The notes under the pieces were generated by a model. That model was given only the letters and a program-made list of their open reading frames with translations. It was not told the origin of the DNA and ran no database searches. DNA of 51,554 bases. It comes from Candidatus Cloacimonadota bacterium (GTDB lineage Bacteria > Cloacimonadota > Cloacimonadia > Cloacimonadales > TCS61). Made by a program: the position numbers and the translations under genes. This document shows positions 1-8,675 of the stretch, piece by piece (within the stretch, counting starts at the first letter, position 1; the number at the start of each line of letters is the position of its first letter). The DNA is taken from assembly GCA_023137125.1 (NCBI GenBank), contig JAGLPW010000057.1:1-51554 (forward strand), in the 5' to 3' direction.

Positions 1-76
1 GGGCGTGTAGCTCAGTTGGGAGAGCGCCTGCCTTACAAGCAGGTGGTCGGGGGTTCAAGTCCCTCCGCGCCCACCA
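1..76 (+). tRNA. tRNA-Val (anticodon UAC)
   Basis: A complete cloverleaf begins at the first base of the window. The acceptor stem GGGCGTG pairs with CGCGCCC, with one G-T pair. The anticodon loop CTTACAA is closed by CCTGC/GCAGG and gives anticodon TAC, reading GUA valine codons. The T arm contains GGTTCAAGTCC, the discriminator is A73, and the CCA end is encoded. A strong terminator follows, so the transcript ends here. Confidence 0.97.
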
Positions 77-86
77 TATATTTTTT

Positions 87-117
87 AGCTGTTCGATTAA
101 TCGAACAGCTTTTTTTA
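87..117 (+). terminator. Rho-independent terminator after tRNA-Val
   Basis: A perfect 10-bp stem (87-96 with 101-110) closes a TTAA loop and runs into a T-tract to 117. It ends the tRNA-Val transcript. The near-perfect symmetry means it could also act on the minus strand, but no minus-strand gene converges here. Confidence 0.93.
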
Positions 118-168
118 TTCCTATTTTAGTATATTTTATGCATTAATTTTACCACAATAATTATTTTC

Positions 169-197
169 TTGACTCAAATTCCTTTGCGAAATAGACA
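169..197 (+). promoter_or_regulatory. Possible sigma-70-type promoter for the deacetylase-uppP-holA-era run
   Basis: TTGACT (169-174) is followed after 17 bases by TAGACA (192-197), about 20 bases upstream of the likely start codon at 218. The -35 match is good and the -10 match is weak. The upstream terminator at 87-117 means a promoter is needed somewhere in this gap. Confidence 0.35.
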
Positions 198-217
198 ACA
201 TAGTGAGAAGGAGAATA

Positions 218-1390
218 ATGGGAAAGAGAAAGAGCATTAAAAACAGTAGAATTGATAGAAATTATTATTACATTCTTTTATTCATTGGATTCATATTGTT
301 ATTATTCTTATTTAATTATGACAAAATAAAAAATCTTGTAAATGGTCCTCAACAGAAGAAAGACAAAGTCTCCATTAAGCAAAAACGTGAAGAAATTACT
401 GTTCTTGATGTAATAGTCCATGCAAAATTATTGCTGGGGGTAACTGAAGAGAACTATAAAAACCATATTGGTGAAGATGCAATTTATATTTCCATTGGAG
501 TTGATCGTTCGGAGATGGACCTTAATTATGCAAATATTATTATCACTGGGCAAGTAGAATTAATTGGTGGGAAAATAATAAAAGGTGAAGAAAAGAACAA
601 TGGCAATAAACAGGTTCTGGAAATAGAAGATCCACATGATTCTCAAATTTATTTTGTTACATTGTATTATACTAAATCTCGAAATGTAGTCAGAGATAAA
701 ACACTACTTGCCATAGTCGTAGATGATTTTGGAATTCGAAATAATAAACTATTGGATGATTTCTGCAGCTTAAACAGCAATGTTACATTTGCAATCCTTC
801 CAGATCAGAAGTATTCAAAGCATGTGATGAACAAAGCTACTGAAACTGGTCATGAGACAATGATCCACATCCCTATGGAACCAATTAGCTATCCGCGAGA
901 TAATCCTGGGGCTAATGCAATTTACGTACATCTTTCAGCGAATGAGATAAAACGTCGAATGGAAAATTACATAAAACAATTTCCATTATGTGTGGGTGCT
1001 AATAATCATATGGGGTCATTTGCCACTACTGATGAGTCAGTGATGAGAAACGTTTTGCAAGTTTTAAAAGATCATAATCTGTATTTTGTGGACAGCCGTA
1101 CATCTCAATCCTCAATAGCTTATGATGTTGCGAAAAAGATGATGATCCCAACTTGTGAAAATCAAATTTTTCTGGATACTCCAAGAATAACTGAGAAAAC
1201 ACTTGCTAATAAAATTAGACAGTTAAAGTATTTAGCTAAAGATCGAGAAAAGATTTTAGTTATAACGCATTGTGCAACGCAAGACAGATATGAATTTTTA
1301 AAAGAATTCATTAAGGAGATAGAAAAGCTCGATTTTGAATTGGTCCCGGTATCTGAATTATTCAAATCAAAGCTACCGGAAATAATTTAG
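218..1390 (+). CDS. Divergent polysaccharide deacetylase family protein (YibQ/DUF610-like)
   Basis: This protein of about 390 residues has one N-terminal membrane anchor (roughly residues 14-33) and a long linker. Its C-terminal domain is typical of the divergent polysaccharide deacetylase family: AIVVDDFG, then TFAILP, HIPMEP, NHMGS and FVDSRTS in order. These motifs keep the NodB-like barrel and metal-site acidic and histidine residues, so it probably acts on an envelope glycan from the periplasmic side. An in-frame GTG lies at 203, but ATG 218 is preferred because AAGGAG sits at 208-213 with ideal spacing. uppP follows after 10 bases, so an operon with envelope-precursor genes is likely. 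The substrate is unknown. Confidence 0.85.
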   Translation: MGKRKSIKNSRIDRNYYYILLFIGFILLLFLFNYDKIKNLVNGPQQKKDKVSIKQKREEITVLDVIVHAKLLLGVTEENYKNHIGEDAIYISIGVDRSEMDLNYANIIITGQVELIGGKIIKGEEKNNGNKQVLEIEDPHDSQIYFVTLYYTKSRNVVRDKTLLAIVVDDFGIRNNKLLDDFCSLNSNVTFAILPDQKYSKHVMNKATETGHETMIHIPMEPISYPRDNPGANAIYVHLSANEIKRRMENYIKQFPLCVGANNHMGSFATTDESVMRNVLQVLKDHNLYFVDSRTSQSSIAYDVAKKMMIPTCENQIFLDTPRITEKTLANKIRQLKYLAKDREKILVITHCATQDRYEFLKEFIKEIEKLDFELVPVSELFKSKLPEII

Positions 1391-1400
1391 GAGTTACGTC

Positions 1401-2204
1401 ATGGAAATTTTCAAAGCAATTATTTTGGGAATAATTCAAGGATTGACCGAATTTTTACCTGTGTCGAGTTCTGGGCATCTTGTTCTTGCTGAGCATTACC
1501 TGAAATTCAATAATCCTGAAATAAGCTTTGAAATAATACTACATCTAGGTTCATTATTTGCAGTATTGCTTTATTTTCGTAAAGATATTCTTTCTTTGCT
1601 AAAATCACTTATTTTATTCAAGAATAAGGAATCCATACATACTAGAAACAGAAATACCGTATTCTACATTATTGTTGCCACAACAGTTACCGGCATATTA
1701 GGATTTTACTTTGAAGACCCTCTTACAAAAGCATTTTCTTCGCTCTACATTCCAAGTTTTATGTTGATCATTACAGGATTTATACTTTATCTTTCAGATA
1801 AGATCGAACCCAAAAGGATCAAAACACACCAACTTGGAATCAGAAAATCCATTCTAATCGGGTTAGCCCAGGCATTTGCAATACTCCCAGGAATATCCCG
1901 TTCAGGAACAACTATCACTGTTGGTATCTTTGCTGGATTAGATAGAGAAGAAGCAGCTAGATTCTCTTTTATTCTTTCAATCCCTGCAATATTGGGAGCA
2001 AATATTCTAAAGCTTTCAAATATTTTAAGCCTTGATAGATCAGTTTGGTTATCTTATCTTCTGGGTACACTTGCAGCATTTATCTCCGGTTATGCTGTAA
2101 TCTCGTTTCTCATTTCGGTTGTAAAAAAACAGAAATTGAAGTACTTTGCATTCTATTGCTGGTTTATAGCTTTCATAACCTTGATTCTATATTTGAAATA
2201 TTAA
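1401..2204 (+). CDS. uppP: Undecaprenyl-diphosphate phosphatase UppP/BacA
   Basis: This 267-residue, highly hydrophobic protein matches the usual UppP length. It regenerates undecaprenyl phosphate, the lipid carrier for peptidoglycan and other surface glycans, by dephosphorylating the diphosphate form. Both family signatures are visible: QGLTEFLPVSSSGHL near residue 13 and PGISRSGTT near residue 160, which together form the active site. Around eight membrane segments can be read. A Shine-Dalgarno-like GGAG lies just upstream of ATG 1401. It sits between the deacetylase and holA with almost no spacing, suggesting cotranscription. Overproduction of this enzyme is the known basis of bacitracin resistance in other bacteria; nothing here suggests a special role. 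Confidence 0.96.
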   Translation: MEIFKAIILGIIQGLTEFLPVSSSGHLVLAEHYLKFNNPEISFEIILHLGSLFAVLLYFRKDILSLLKSLILFKNKESIHTRNRNTVFYIIVATTVTGILGFYFEDPLTKAFSSLYIPSFMLIITGFILYLSDKIEPKRIKTHQLGIRKSILIGLAQAFAILPGISRSGTTITVGIFAGLDREEAARFSFILSIPAILGANILKLSNILSLDRSVWLSYLLGTLAAFISGYAVISFLISVVKKQKLKYFAFYCWFIAFITLILYLKY

Positions 2205-2205
2205 T

Positions 2206-3225
2206 ATGCCAAAACCACAAAGCATCCCACATTATGAATTCTTAAAGAATTTCCCTGAGCAAAAACCACAATCTGTTTATTACATCTTCGGTCCAGAAAA
2301 TTACCTTAAAGATATAGTTCTTAAAGAAATCTCTGGACGATTCAAATCATCAGGTTCTGAAGATTTTGATTTCATAATTCTTCATGCCGATACAGACTCT
2401 GCAACGAATGCTTTAGAACAACTTGAGATGATGCCCTTCATGGCAAAATTCCGACTTGTTATTTTAAAGAATTTTGATACAATGAAAGCTTCCGACAAAT
2501 TACTTATTGCAGAATATATCCAAAATCCTGTTCCAACTTCAATTCTTGTTTTAACAGCTGCAAAAATAGATGAACGTGCAAAAGCAAATAAAATGATCTC
2601 GGAAAAAGCAATGAAGATCATTTGCCGTTCTCCTTATAGCACAGTTGATATTCTTAAGTGGCTAAATGTTGAAACCAAAGAAAAAAAAATATTTATGGAT
2701 AACGATTCAAAGGAACTTTTTACAAGAAGTATTGAGTTAGATTATCAATTAGCTGCCAATGAATTAGAAAAGTTGATCATTTATACAAAGGGAAAAGGAA
2801 GTATTACAATTGAAGATGTAAGAGAGACAGTCGGAAAATCCAGAACCAATAAGGTATTTGATCTTCAAAACGAAATTGGAAAGCGGAATTTGGAAAAGTC
2901 TTTAACTATATTAGAGAATATGATTGCAAACAATGAATCTGCTGTTTTTGTTATTATCATGCTTTCAACTTTCTTCCGAACATTATGGCGAGTTAAAGCA
3001 TTACAAAGAAGTAATCTAAGCAATTCTGAAATCGAGAATCGCTATCTTCCTGAAATATTTTATAAATTTAGAAAGGATTATGTCAACTATGCTAAAAACT
3101 ACTCAAAAAAAGCAATCCAAGAGATATTCTCATTACTTCTGCAAGCAGATATCGATGCAAAATCATTAAACTTAAAAGATGAGATAATTTTGGAAATTCT
3201 TGTTTATAAAATCTGTAAGAGTTAA
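2206..3225 (+). CDS. holA: DNA polymerase III delta subunit (HolA)
   Basis: This 339-residue protein matches the length and order of clamp-loader delta subunits. The N-terminal part has the family-typical YYIFGPENYLKD, followed by LEQLEMMPFMAKFRLVILKN. Then comes an AAA-like region without a working Walker A motif. The C-terminal helical collar includes KVFDLQNEIGKRNLEKS. Delta opens the sliding clamp during loading at the replication fork. ATG 2206 starts one base after the uppP stop, so translation is probably coupled. Moderate divergence is normal for HolA, and the assignment rests on overall pattern rather than one diagnostic motif. Confidence 0.88.
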   Translation: MPKPQSIPHYEFLKNFPEQKPQSVYYIFGPENYLKDIVLKEISGRFKSSGSEDFDFIILHADTDSATNALEQLEMMPFMAKFRLVILKNFDTMKASDKLLIAEYIQNPVPTSILVLTAAKIDERAKANKMISEKAMKIICRSPYSTVDILKWLNVETKEKKIFMDNDSKELFTRSIELDYQLAANELEKLIIYTKGKGSITIEDVRETVGKSRTNKVFDLQNEIGKRNLEKSLTILENMIANNESAVFVIIMLSTFFRTLWRVKALQRSNLSNSEIENRYLPEIFYKFRKDYVNYAKNYSKKAIQEIFSLLLQADIDAKSLNLKDEIILEILVYKICKS

Positions 3226-3234
3226 AGGTAACTT

Positions 3235-4119
3235 ATGAATAGTCTTTATCGTGCCGGATTTGTCTCAATCGTTGGGAAGCCAAATGTTGGAAAATCGACA
3301 TTAATGAATAAATTATTGGGTGAAAAACTATCGATAACTTCTCCAAAACCACAAACAACAAGGCAGCAGATCAAAGGTATAATTTCTGATGACAACAGAC
3401 AGATCATATTGATGGATACTCCCGGATTTGTGGAAGCCAGATACGAACTTCATAATAAAATGCTTGAATATATCAATAACTCATTAAAAGATTCTGATAT
3501 AATTATCTTTATGACTGATGCAAAAAAATTCCCAACTGATTACGATAAACAAATCTGTGAGAATCTAAAGCGACTTAAGGTCCCAAAAATTGCAATTCTC
3601 AATAAGATCGACCTTTCCGATGAAATTACGGTTGATAAAAAACTTGAATTATTGCAAGAATACGATTTCGAGAAAATTATTCCAATGTCTATTCTTAAAG
3701 CATCAGACTTAAATCTATTCTTAGATGAACTCACAAAATTGCTTCCATTCAATCCTCCTTTTTATTCTACGGATGAAATTTCTGATCTACCAATGAGATT
3801 CTTCGCTCAGGAAATTATTCGTGAGCAAATATTTCTTAATTTTGATGATGAGATCCCATACGCTTCTACTGTTGTCGTGGAACAATACCACGATTTTCCA
3901 AATAAATTGGTTATCGCAGCTAACATCTGGTTAGAAAAAAAATCACAAAAACCGATTGTTATTGGAAAAAATGGAAGAAAGATCAAAGCACTACGAATTG
4001 CAGCGGAAAAGGAAATCCATAAAATCGTTGAGAAAAGAGTAAAAATTGATCTATGGATAAAAATCAAACCAAATTGGCGAAAAAAACAGAACGCTCTGAA
4101 GGAATTTGGATATAGATAA
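3235..4119 (+). CDS. era: GTPase Era
   Basis: This 294-residue protein has normal Era length. GTPase motifs appear in order: GKPNVGKST (G1, near residue 14), the TTRQQ switch I region, DTPGF (G3) and NKID (G4). The last third is a type II KH domain with VIGKNGRKIKALRIAAEKEI. Era binds the 3' end of 16S rRNA and assists 30S maturation. It follows holA by 9 bases and is the last protein gene before the tRNA cluster. No clear hairpin terminator is visible directly after it. Confidence 0.97.
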   Translation: MNSLYRAGFVSIVGKPNVGKSTLMNKLLGEKLSITSPKPQTTRQQIKGIISDDNRQIILMDTPGFVEARYELHNKMLEYINNSLKDSDIIIFMTDAKKFPTDYDKQICENLKRLKVPKIAILNKIDLSDEITVDKKLELLQEYDFEKIIPMSILKASDLNLFLDELTKLLPFNPPFYSTDEISDLPMRFFAQEIIREQIFLNFDDEIPYASTVVVEQYHDFPNKLVIAANIWLEKKSQKPIVIGKNGRKIKALRIAAEKEIHKIVEKRVKIDLWIKIKPNWRKKQNALKEFGYR

Positions 4120-4182
4120 TTTTGTATTTTTCAAAGTTGCAACAATGTGTTAAACTTAGCTAATAAAAAGAATAAAAAATAT

Positions 4183-4212
4183 TTGACATCAATACAACAC
4201 AAAAATTATTTG
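4183..4212 (+). promoter_or_regulatory. Possible promoter of the tRNA cluster
   Basis: A consensus -35 hexamer TTGACA (4183-4188) lies about 40 bases upstream of tRNA-Ser. The best -10 candidate is TATTTG (4207-4212) at 18 bases. The -35 is perfect and the -10 poor. The position suits a stable-RNA promoter. Confidence 0.45.
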
Positions 4213-4225
4213 TAAACTCCATTTA

Positions 4226-4311
4226 GGAGGATTAGCTCTAATTGGTAAGACAGCGGTCTTGAAAACCGCCGGGCTTAGCCCTTGGGGGTTCGAGTCCCTC
4301 ATCCTCCGCCA
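4226..4311 (+). tRNA. tRNA-Ser (anticodon UGA)
   Basis: This 86-base class II tRNA has acceptor GGAGGAT paired with ATCCTCC. The loop CTTGAAA is closed by GCGGT/ACCGC and gives anticodon TGA. The extended variable arm (GGGC-TTA-GCCC) is expected for tRNA-Ser. Discriminator G and an encoded CCA follow. Confidence 0.96.
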
Positions 4312-4324
4312 GAATTATAGAAGT

Positions 4325-4415
<91 letters not shown>

Positions 4416-4433
4416 GTTTTATATAGATTTTAA

Positions 4434-4508
4434 TGGGCCGTCGACAAGCGGTAAGTCACATGGTTTTGGTCCATGCATTCGGGGGTTCGAATCCTCCCGG
4501 CCCAACCA
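4434..4508 (+). tRNA. tRNA-Gln (anticodon UUG)
   Basis: This 75-base tRNA has acceptor TGGGCCG paired with CGGCCCA. The stem CATGG/CCATG encloses TTTTGGT, giving anticodon TTG. The U1-A72 acceptor pair is common in bacterial tRNA-Gln. CCA is encoded. It is the last member of the cluster. Confidence 0.95.
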
Positions 4509-4510
4509 TT

Positions 4511-4540
4511 AAAGCCATCCGGTTATGCTGGATGGCTTTT
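4511..4540 (+). terminator. Rho-independent terminator of the tRNA cluster
   Basis: Ten bases (4511-4520) pair with 4530-4539 around a nine-base loop. The stem starts three bases after the CCA of tRNA-Gln and ends in TTTT. Confidence 0.9.
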
Positions 4541-4640
4541 ACTTTGTTATAAAAAACAAATTGACCACTTTTCCTTTTTTTCTACTTTTTGTTACATGTA
4601 ATTATTTTAGGACATAATTTTAGAGAAATGTAGGTAAATA

Positions 4641-6551
4641 ATGGCACAGAAGAGATTGTTGATAGTTGAAGATGAAAGGATCATTGCTGAAGACATAAAG
4701 AGAACTTTGTTGCAATTTAACTATCATGTTATTGATATTATTTCTCATGGAGAACGTGTTCTCGAACGCTACGAAAAATTAAATCCTGACCTAATTTTGA
4801 TGGATATAATGTTAGCAGGAAAGATCAACGGTATTGAAACTGCTATTAAAATTAAAGAAAAATACAATGTCCCAATAATATATTTAACTGCATATGCCAA
4901 CGAACCAATCTTGGAAAGTGCAAAAGCAACTGAGCCTTTTGGTTATTTAATAAAACCTTTTGAAGAACATGAACTTCATGCCACAATTGAAATGGCGTTT
5001 TATCGCTATAATATGGAGAGCAATCTCCGACAAAGCGAGAAAAAATATCGTCTTCTTTTCAATAGTATTGCGGATCCAATTTTTATATTATCTGAGAATG
5101 GAGAAAATTTTCTGGATTGTAATGATGTTGTATTAAATAAATATGGATATACAAAAGACGAACTTATCTCAACTCCCACTTCTAAATTTTATATTGAAGA
5201 AGAGTTGGAACAATTATCAAATTATCTAAATAAAGAAAGTAATATTGAGTCACCTATTTTTACACACGTTAAAAAGAGTGGTGAAGAAATAATTGTTGAA
5301 CTTCATAAGAGTGAAATAACTTTTAAGGAAGAACAAGTTCTTTTAGTTATTGCCCGTGATATAACTAAACGTAAAGAAGCCGAAGATGAAAGACAAATTG
5401 TCCAAGAACAATTATACCAATCTCAAAAAATGGAAATTGTCGGTAAACTCGCAGGAGGGATAGCGCATGATTTCAATAATTTATTAACAGCTATAAACGG
5501 TTATTCCGATCTTGCTCTAATAAAATTGGATAAGGATAACAATGCTTACAACGATATTAAAGTGATTAAAGATTGCGGTGAAAGAGCAGCAAGATTAACT
5601 AAACAATTACTCGGTTTTTCACGAAAGCAAATTGTTGAAAAAATTAATATCGATCTGAATAAAACAATTACTGAACTTGAAAAAATGTTAAAGAGGTTAA
5701 TTGGAGAAGAAATATCTTTGGAAACGACTTTCCAAAGTCCTTCTTGTATAATCCATGCAGATAAGAGTCAGCTCGAACAGGTGCTTGTTAATCTTGTTGT
5801 AAACGCACGTGATGCAATTGAAGGTCATGGTAAGATCATAATTTCTACAACAAAAGAATCACTTACTAAAGAATTCATTACACGACATGATCTTGGTACA
5901 TCAAATGAATATATCAAGATTTCTGTTGTAGATACTGGAATTGGTATGAGTGAAGAGGTCAGGGAAAGGATATTCGAACCTTTCTTTACAACTAAGGAAG
6001 TAGGCAAGGGTACCGGTCTTGGACTTTCTACAGTATTTGGTATCGTGAAACAGAATGAAGGTGCAATACTTGTTGAATCAGAAGAAGGAAAGGGCTCGAA
6101 ATTCAATATCTATTTTCCACAAATAATTGCAGAGATCAATGATGAAAAATTAACAATTGTAGATTCTGACGATCTTCCAACCGGAAATGAAACTATCTTG
6201 CTTGTTGATGATGAAGACAGTATCAGAGATTTCCTTTCTGAAATTTTAAGGGAACAAGGATACAAAATTATTGAAGCTTCAAACGGTAAGGAAGGTTTGC
6301 ACAAATTTATAGAAAGTAATGAACAAATTCATCTTTTGATCTCCGATATTACAATGCCGGAGATGAGTGGACCAGAATTGATAAAAGAGCTAAGAGAATT
6401 TCAACCCGACATTAAAGCAATCTTCATCTCTGGAAATGTTGAGAATGATTTTATAAAAAAACATACTTCGCATGCAAATGTCAGCTTCCTTCAAAAACCA
6501 TTCACATATGATTCTATAATTTCAAAAGTTAGAGAAATCTTAGATAAGTAA
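4641..6551 (+). CDS. Cytoplasmic hybrid histidine kinase (REC-PAS-HisKA-HATPase-REC)
   Basis: This 636-residue protein has no membrane segment. An N-terminal receiver (1-120) has the E10-D11 acidic pair, a likely phospho-accepting D55, T and K (YLTAY, LIKPF). A PAS domain (about 125-250) follows. The HisKA domain has the H-box GIAHDFNNLLTAI. The ATPase domain has N-box VNARDAI, DTGIGM, FEPFFTTK and GKGTGLGL. A second receiver (about 515-636) has LLVDDE, SDITMPE and LQKPF. It therefore both receives and relays phosphoryl groups. It is first in an operon with a sensor kinase and an NtrC-type regulator. TTGACC at 4561 upstream is a weak promoter hint. The signal is unknown. Confidence 0.93.
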   Translation: MAQKRLLIVEDERIIAEDIKRTLLQFNYHVIDIISHGERVLERYEKLNPDLILMDIMLAGKINGIETAIKIKEKYNVPIIYLTAYANEPILESAKATEPFGYLIKPFEEHELHATIEMAFYRYNMESNLRQSEKKYRLLFNSIADPIFILSENGENFLDCNDVVLNKYGYTKDELISTPTSKFYIEEELEQLSNYLNKESNIESPIFTHVKKSGEEIIVELHKSEITFKEEQVLLVIARDITKRKEAEDERQIVQEQLYQSQKMEIVGKLAGGIAHDFNNLLTAINGYSDLALIKLDKDNNAYNDIKVIKDCGERAARLTKQLLGFSRKQIVEKINIDLNKTITELEKMLKRLIGEEISLETTFQSPSCIIHADKSQLEQVLVNLVVNARDAIEGHGKIIISTTKESLTKEFITRHDLGTSNEYIKISVVDTGIGMSEEVRERIFEPFFTTKEVGKGTGLGLSTVFGIVKQNEGAILVESEEGKGSKFNIYFPQIIAEINDEKLTIVDSDDLPTGNETILLVDDEDSIRDFLSEILREQGYKIIEASNGKEGLHKFIESNEQIHLLISDITMPEMSGPELIKELREFQPDIKAIFISGNVENDFIKKHTSHANVSFLQKPFTYDSIISKVREILDK

Positions 6552-6571
6552 ATTTTAAAAAGGAAGATATT

Positions 6572-8671
6572 TTGAAGAGTAGAAAAACAGAACTGGAAAA
6601 AAGGATCTTTGTATTATTTTTTGTGATAACATTTTTTCTTGTACTTACACTCATCTTTATCGAATGGCAATTAGCCAAGTTTGGAATTAATCAATACGAA
6701 GACATGAATATCAGATTAACACTTTCTGAATTGAAGATCGCCCGTAATGAAATGGAAATGGGAAAACAGAATCTACTAACAAATCTTGAAGCCGATAAAG
6801 TAGTAATTGATGCATTGCAGAAAGGAGATAAGAATCTTATTAATAATCATCTTTATCAAAATTATCAGTCCGAGGATATTGATAAGCTTATAATTTGTAA
6901 CAAACAGCGAGAGTATATTTTTGGAGAGCAATGGGAACTTTTGGATAAATATCTTTCGCAGATATATCGAGATATTTCTAAAGAAAACTCTGGGTTTTTT
7001 ATAGGAAATTTCGGTAGTAGATTATTCCAGATAACATATAATCCAATTTTCATTTCAAATGAAATAAAAGAGCTTTTTGGTGTTCTTATTATAATAGAAA
7101 ATTTCGATATTTCTAATTTGAAATTAAGCTCCGAATATGAAGTAAGTTTAATCTCTTATGACAAAACACTTTCTGAAAATGCGATACCAGGTAATCTTAC
7201 TGATTATGTATCAGATATAAATGATTTGATCGAATCTATGACTGAAAAAAAGTTGGAACAGACTATTAAAAAATTTAATATTAATAATGCTGCAGGTATC
7301 AAAATATTTTACGATCTTACAAATGAACCGTCCGGTATTTTCATCATTTCTTATATAAGGTTTGTAAATCAATTTGTGCAGCAGAGTATTCTGATTTTTG
7401 TTTTAATTCTTTTAGCTGTAACGCTTTTCATGATAAGTCTGCTCGGTAATTGGTTCAGTAAAACGATACTGATCCCGGTGAGAGATATCAGCAATAAAAT
7501 GCAGGATATTTCAGAAAATCCTTCTAAATTGGAACCTATAGAAATACGATATTCCGGTGTGCTGGGAGATATGGTTACATCCTTTAATACTATGAACATT
7601 GCCCTTTCGAAACATGGTCAAACCTTACGCGAATACAAAGAGCTTACAGATAACCTGGATACCGGGATATTCTGGTTGAACAATAATTTCGAAATAATCC
7701 TTTATAATCCCAGTTTTGTGAAGATAATGGAAATGAGTGAAAATCAGCTGAACCACCAGAACCTGAGTAAATTATTGGGTTTGAAAGAAGAACAATTTGC
7801 AAAGTTGTATGATGCGCCTCTAACATTCTCTAATCTAAAAGTATTCCCAAACAAGAATCAAAAATATGTAGCTTTAAATATTCGAGCTGTAAAACATGAT
7901 GAAATTACTAAATTTTTTGGTAGTATTATAGATGTTTCAAAAGAGATCAGGGCAACAGAAGCACGAAAATCACTTGAATTGGAACTGATAAAGAGTAACA
8001 AATTGGCTGACATCGGTAAAAAAATTGAGGGAATAGTTCATAATATCAATTCACCCTTGAATACAGTTCTGGGCTATGCCCAACTATTAAAGAAGGACAT
8101 GAAAGATAACGCAGACTTAGATAGAATAATAGAAGCTGGTAAAAATATTGCTCAAACGGTAAAAGGCTTATTAACAAAAGTAAAACAAAGCAATATATCA
8201 ATAGACCGTCCAATTGATATTAATGAGATGATCGCACAAGAATTGGATTTTTGCAAACATAATCTTTTCTTCAAACACTATGTCACGCTTACTACAGATT
8301 TTCAGAAGAACCTTCCAACAGTTACTGCATCTTATGGTGACTTAAGCCTTTGTACTGCAAATATTATTAATAATGCAATTCAAGCAATGAAAGATTGTGT
8401 TCAAAAGGAACTCACGATAAAAACTTATGAGAAAGAAAAGATGGTTTTTATTGAGATTACTGATACTGGAGAAGGAATTCCAGAAAATAATATTGGCAAG
8501 ATCTTCGAAACATATTTCTCAACTAAAATTGGGAAAACAGGAACCGGTTTCGGACTTGGTCTGGCAATAACAAAAAGTATAATTGAAAAATACGAAGGTA
8601 AGATCAAAGTTGAATCCAAACCTGATTACGGATCAACATTCACACTCATCTTACCTCAAACAAAAGGATAA
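6572..8671 (+). CDS. Membrane sensor histidine kinase (extracytoplasmic sensor-HAMP-PAS-HisKA-HATPase)
   Basis: This 699-residue protein has one membrane segment near residues 10-30 and a second near 268-293, enclosing an extracytoplasmic sensor region of roughly 235 residues. HAMP and PAS regions follow. The kinase core has an atypical H-box (EGIVHNINSPLNTVLGY), N-box INNAIQAM, and G-boxes DTGEGIP, ETYFSTK and GTGFGLGLAI. The start is TTG 6572, supported by AGGAAG at 6561-6566. Only 20 bases separate it from the hybrid kinase, and the response regulator follows directly, so it is the probable partner kinase. The ligand cannot be read from sequence. Confidence 0.92.
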   Translation: MKSRKTELEKRIFVLFFVITFFLVLTLIFIEWQLAKFGINQYEDMNIRLTLSELKIARNEMEMGKQNLLTNLEADKVVIDALQKGDKNLINNHLYQNYQSEDIDKLIICNKQREYIFGEQWELLDKYLSQIYRDISKENSGFFIGNFGSRLFQITYNPIFISNEIKELFGVLIIIENFDISNLKLSSEYEVSLISYDKTLSENAIPGNLTDYVSDINDLIESMTEKKLEQTIKKFNINNAAGIKIFYDLTNEPSGIFIISYIRFVNQFVQQSILIFVLILLAVTLFMISLLGNWFSKTILIPVRDISNKMQDISENPSKLEPIEIRYSGVLGDMVTSFNTMNIALSKHGQTLREYKELTDNLDTGIFWLNNNFEIILYNPSFVKIMEMSENQLNHQNLSKLLGLKEEQFAKLYDAPLTFSNLKVFPNKNQKYVALNIRAVKHDEITKFFGSIIDVSKEIRATEARKSLELELIKSNKLADIGKKIEGIVHNINSPLNTVLGYAQLLKKDMKDNADLDRIIEAGKNIAQTVKGLLTKVKQSNISIDRPIDINEMIAQELDFCKHNLFFKHYVTLTTDFQKNLPTVTASYGDLSLCTANIINNAIQAMKDCVQKELTIKTYEKEKMVFIEITDTGEGIPENNIGKIFETYFSTKIGKTGTGFGLGLAITKSIIEKYEGKIKVESKPDYGSTFTLILPQTKG

Positions 8672-8675
8672 TAAG

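Noticed and set aside
4561-4588. TTGACC-N16-TACTTT as promoter of the signalling operon
   Set aside because: Both hexamers are weak and the region is AT-rich, so chance is likely. Mentioned only as a hint in the gene entry.
8583-8675. N-terminal extension of the NtrC-type regulator
   Set aside because: It would lie wholly inside the kinase gene in another frame. ATG 8676 has an AAGGA-like site and gives a standard receiver start.
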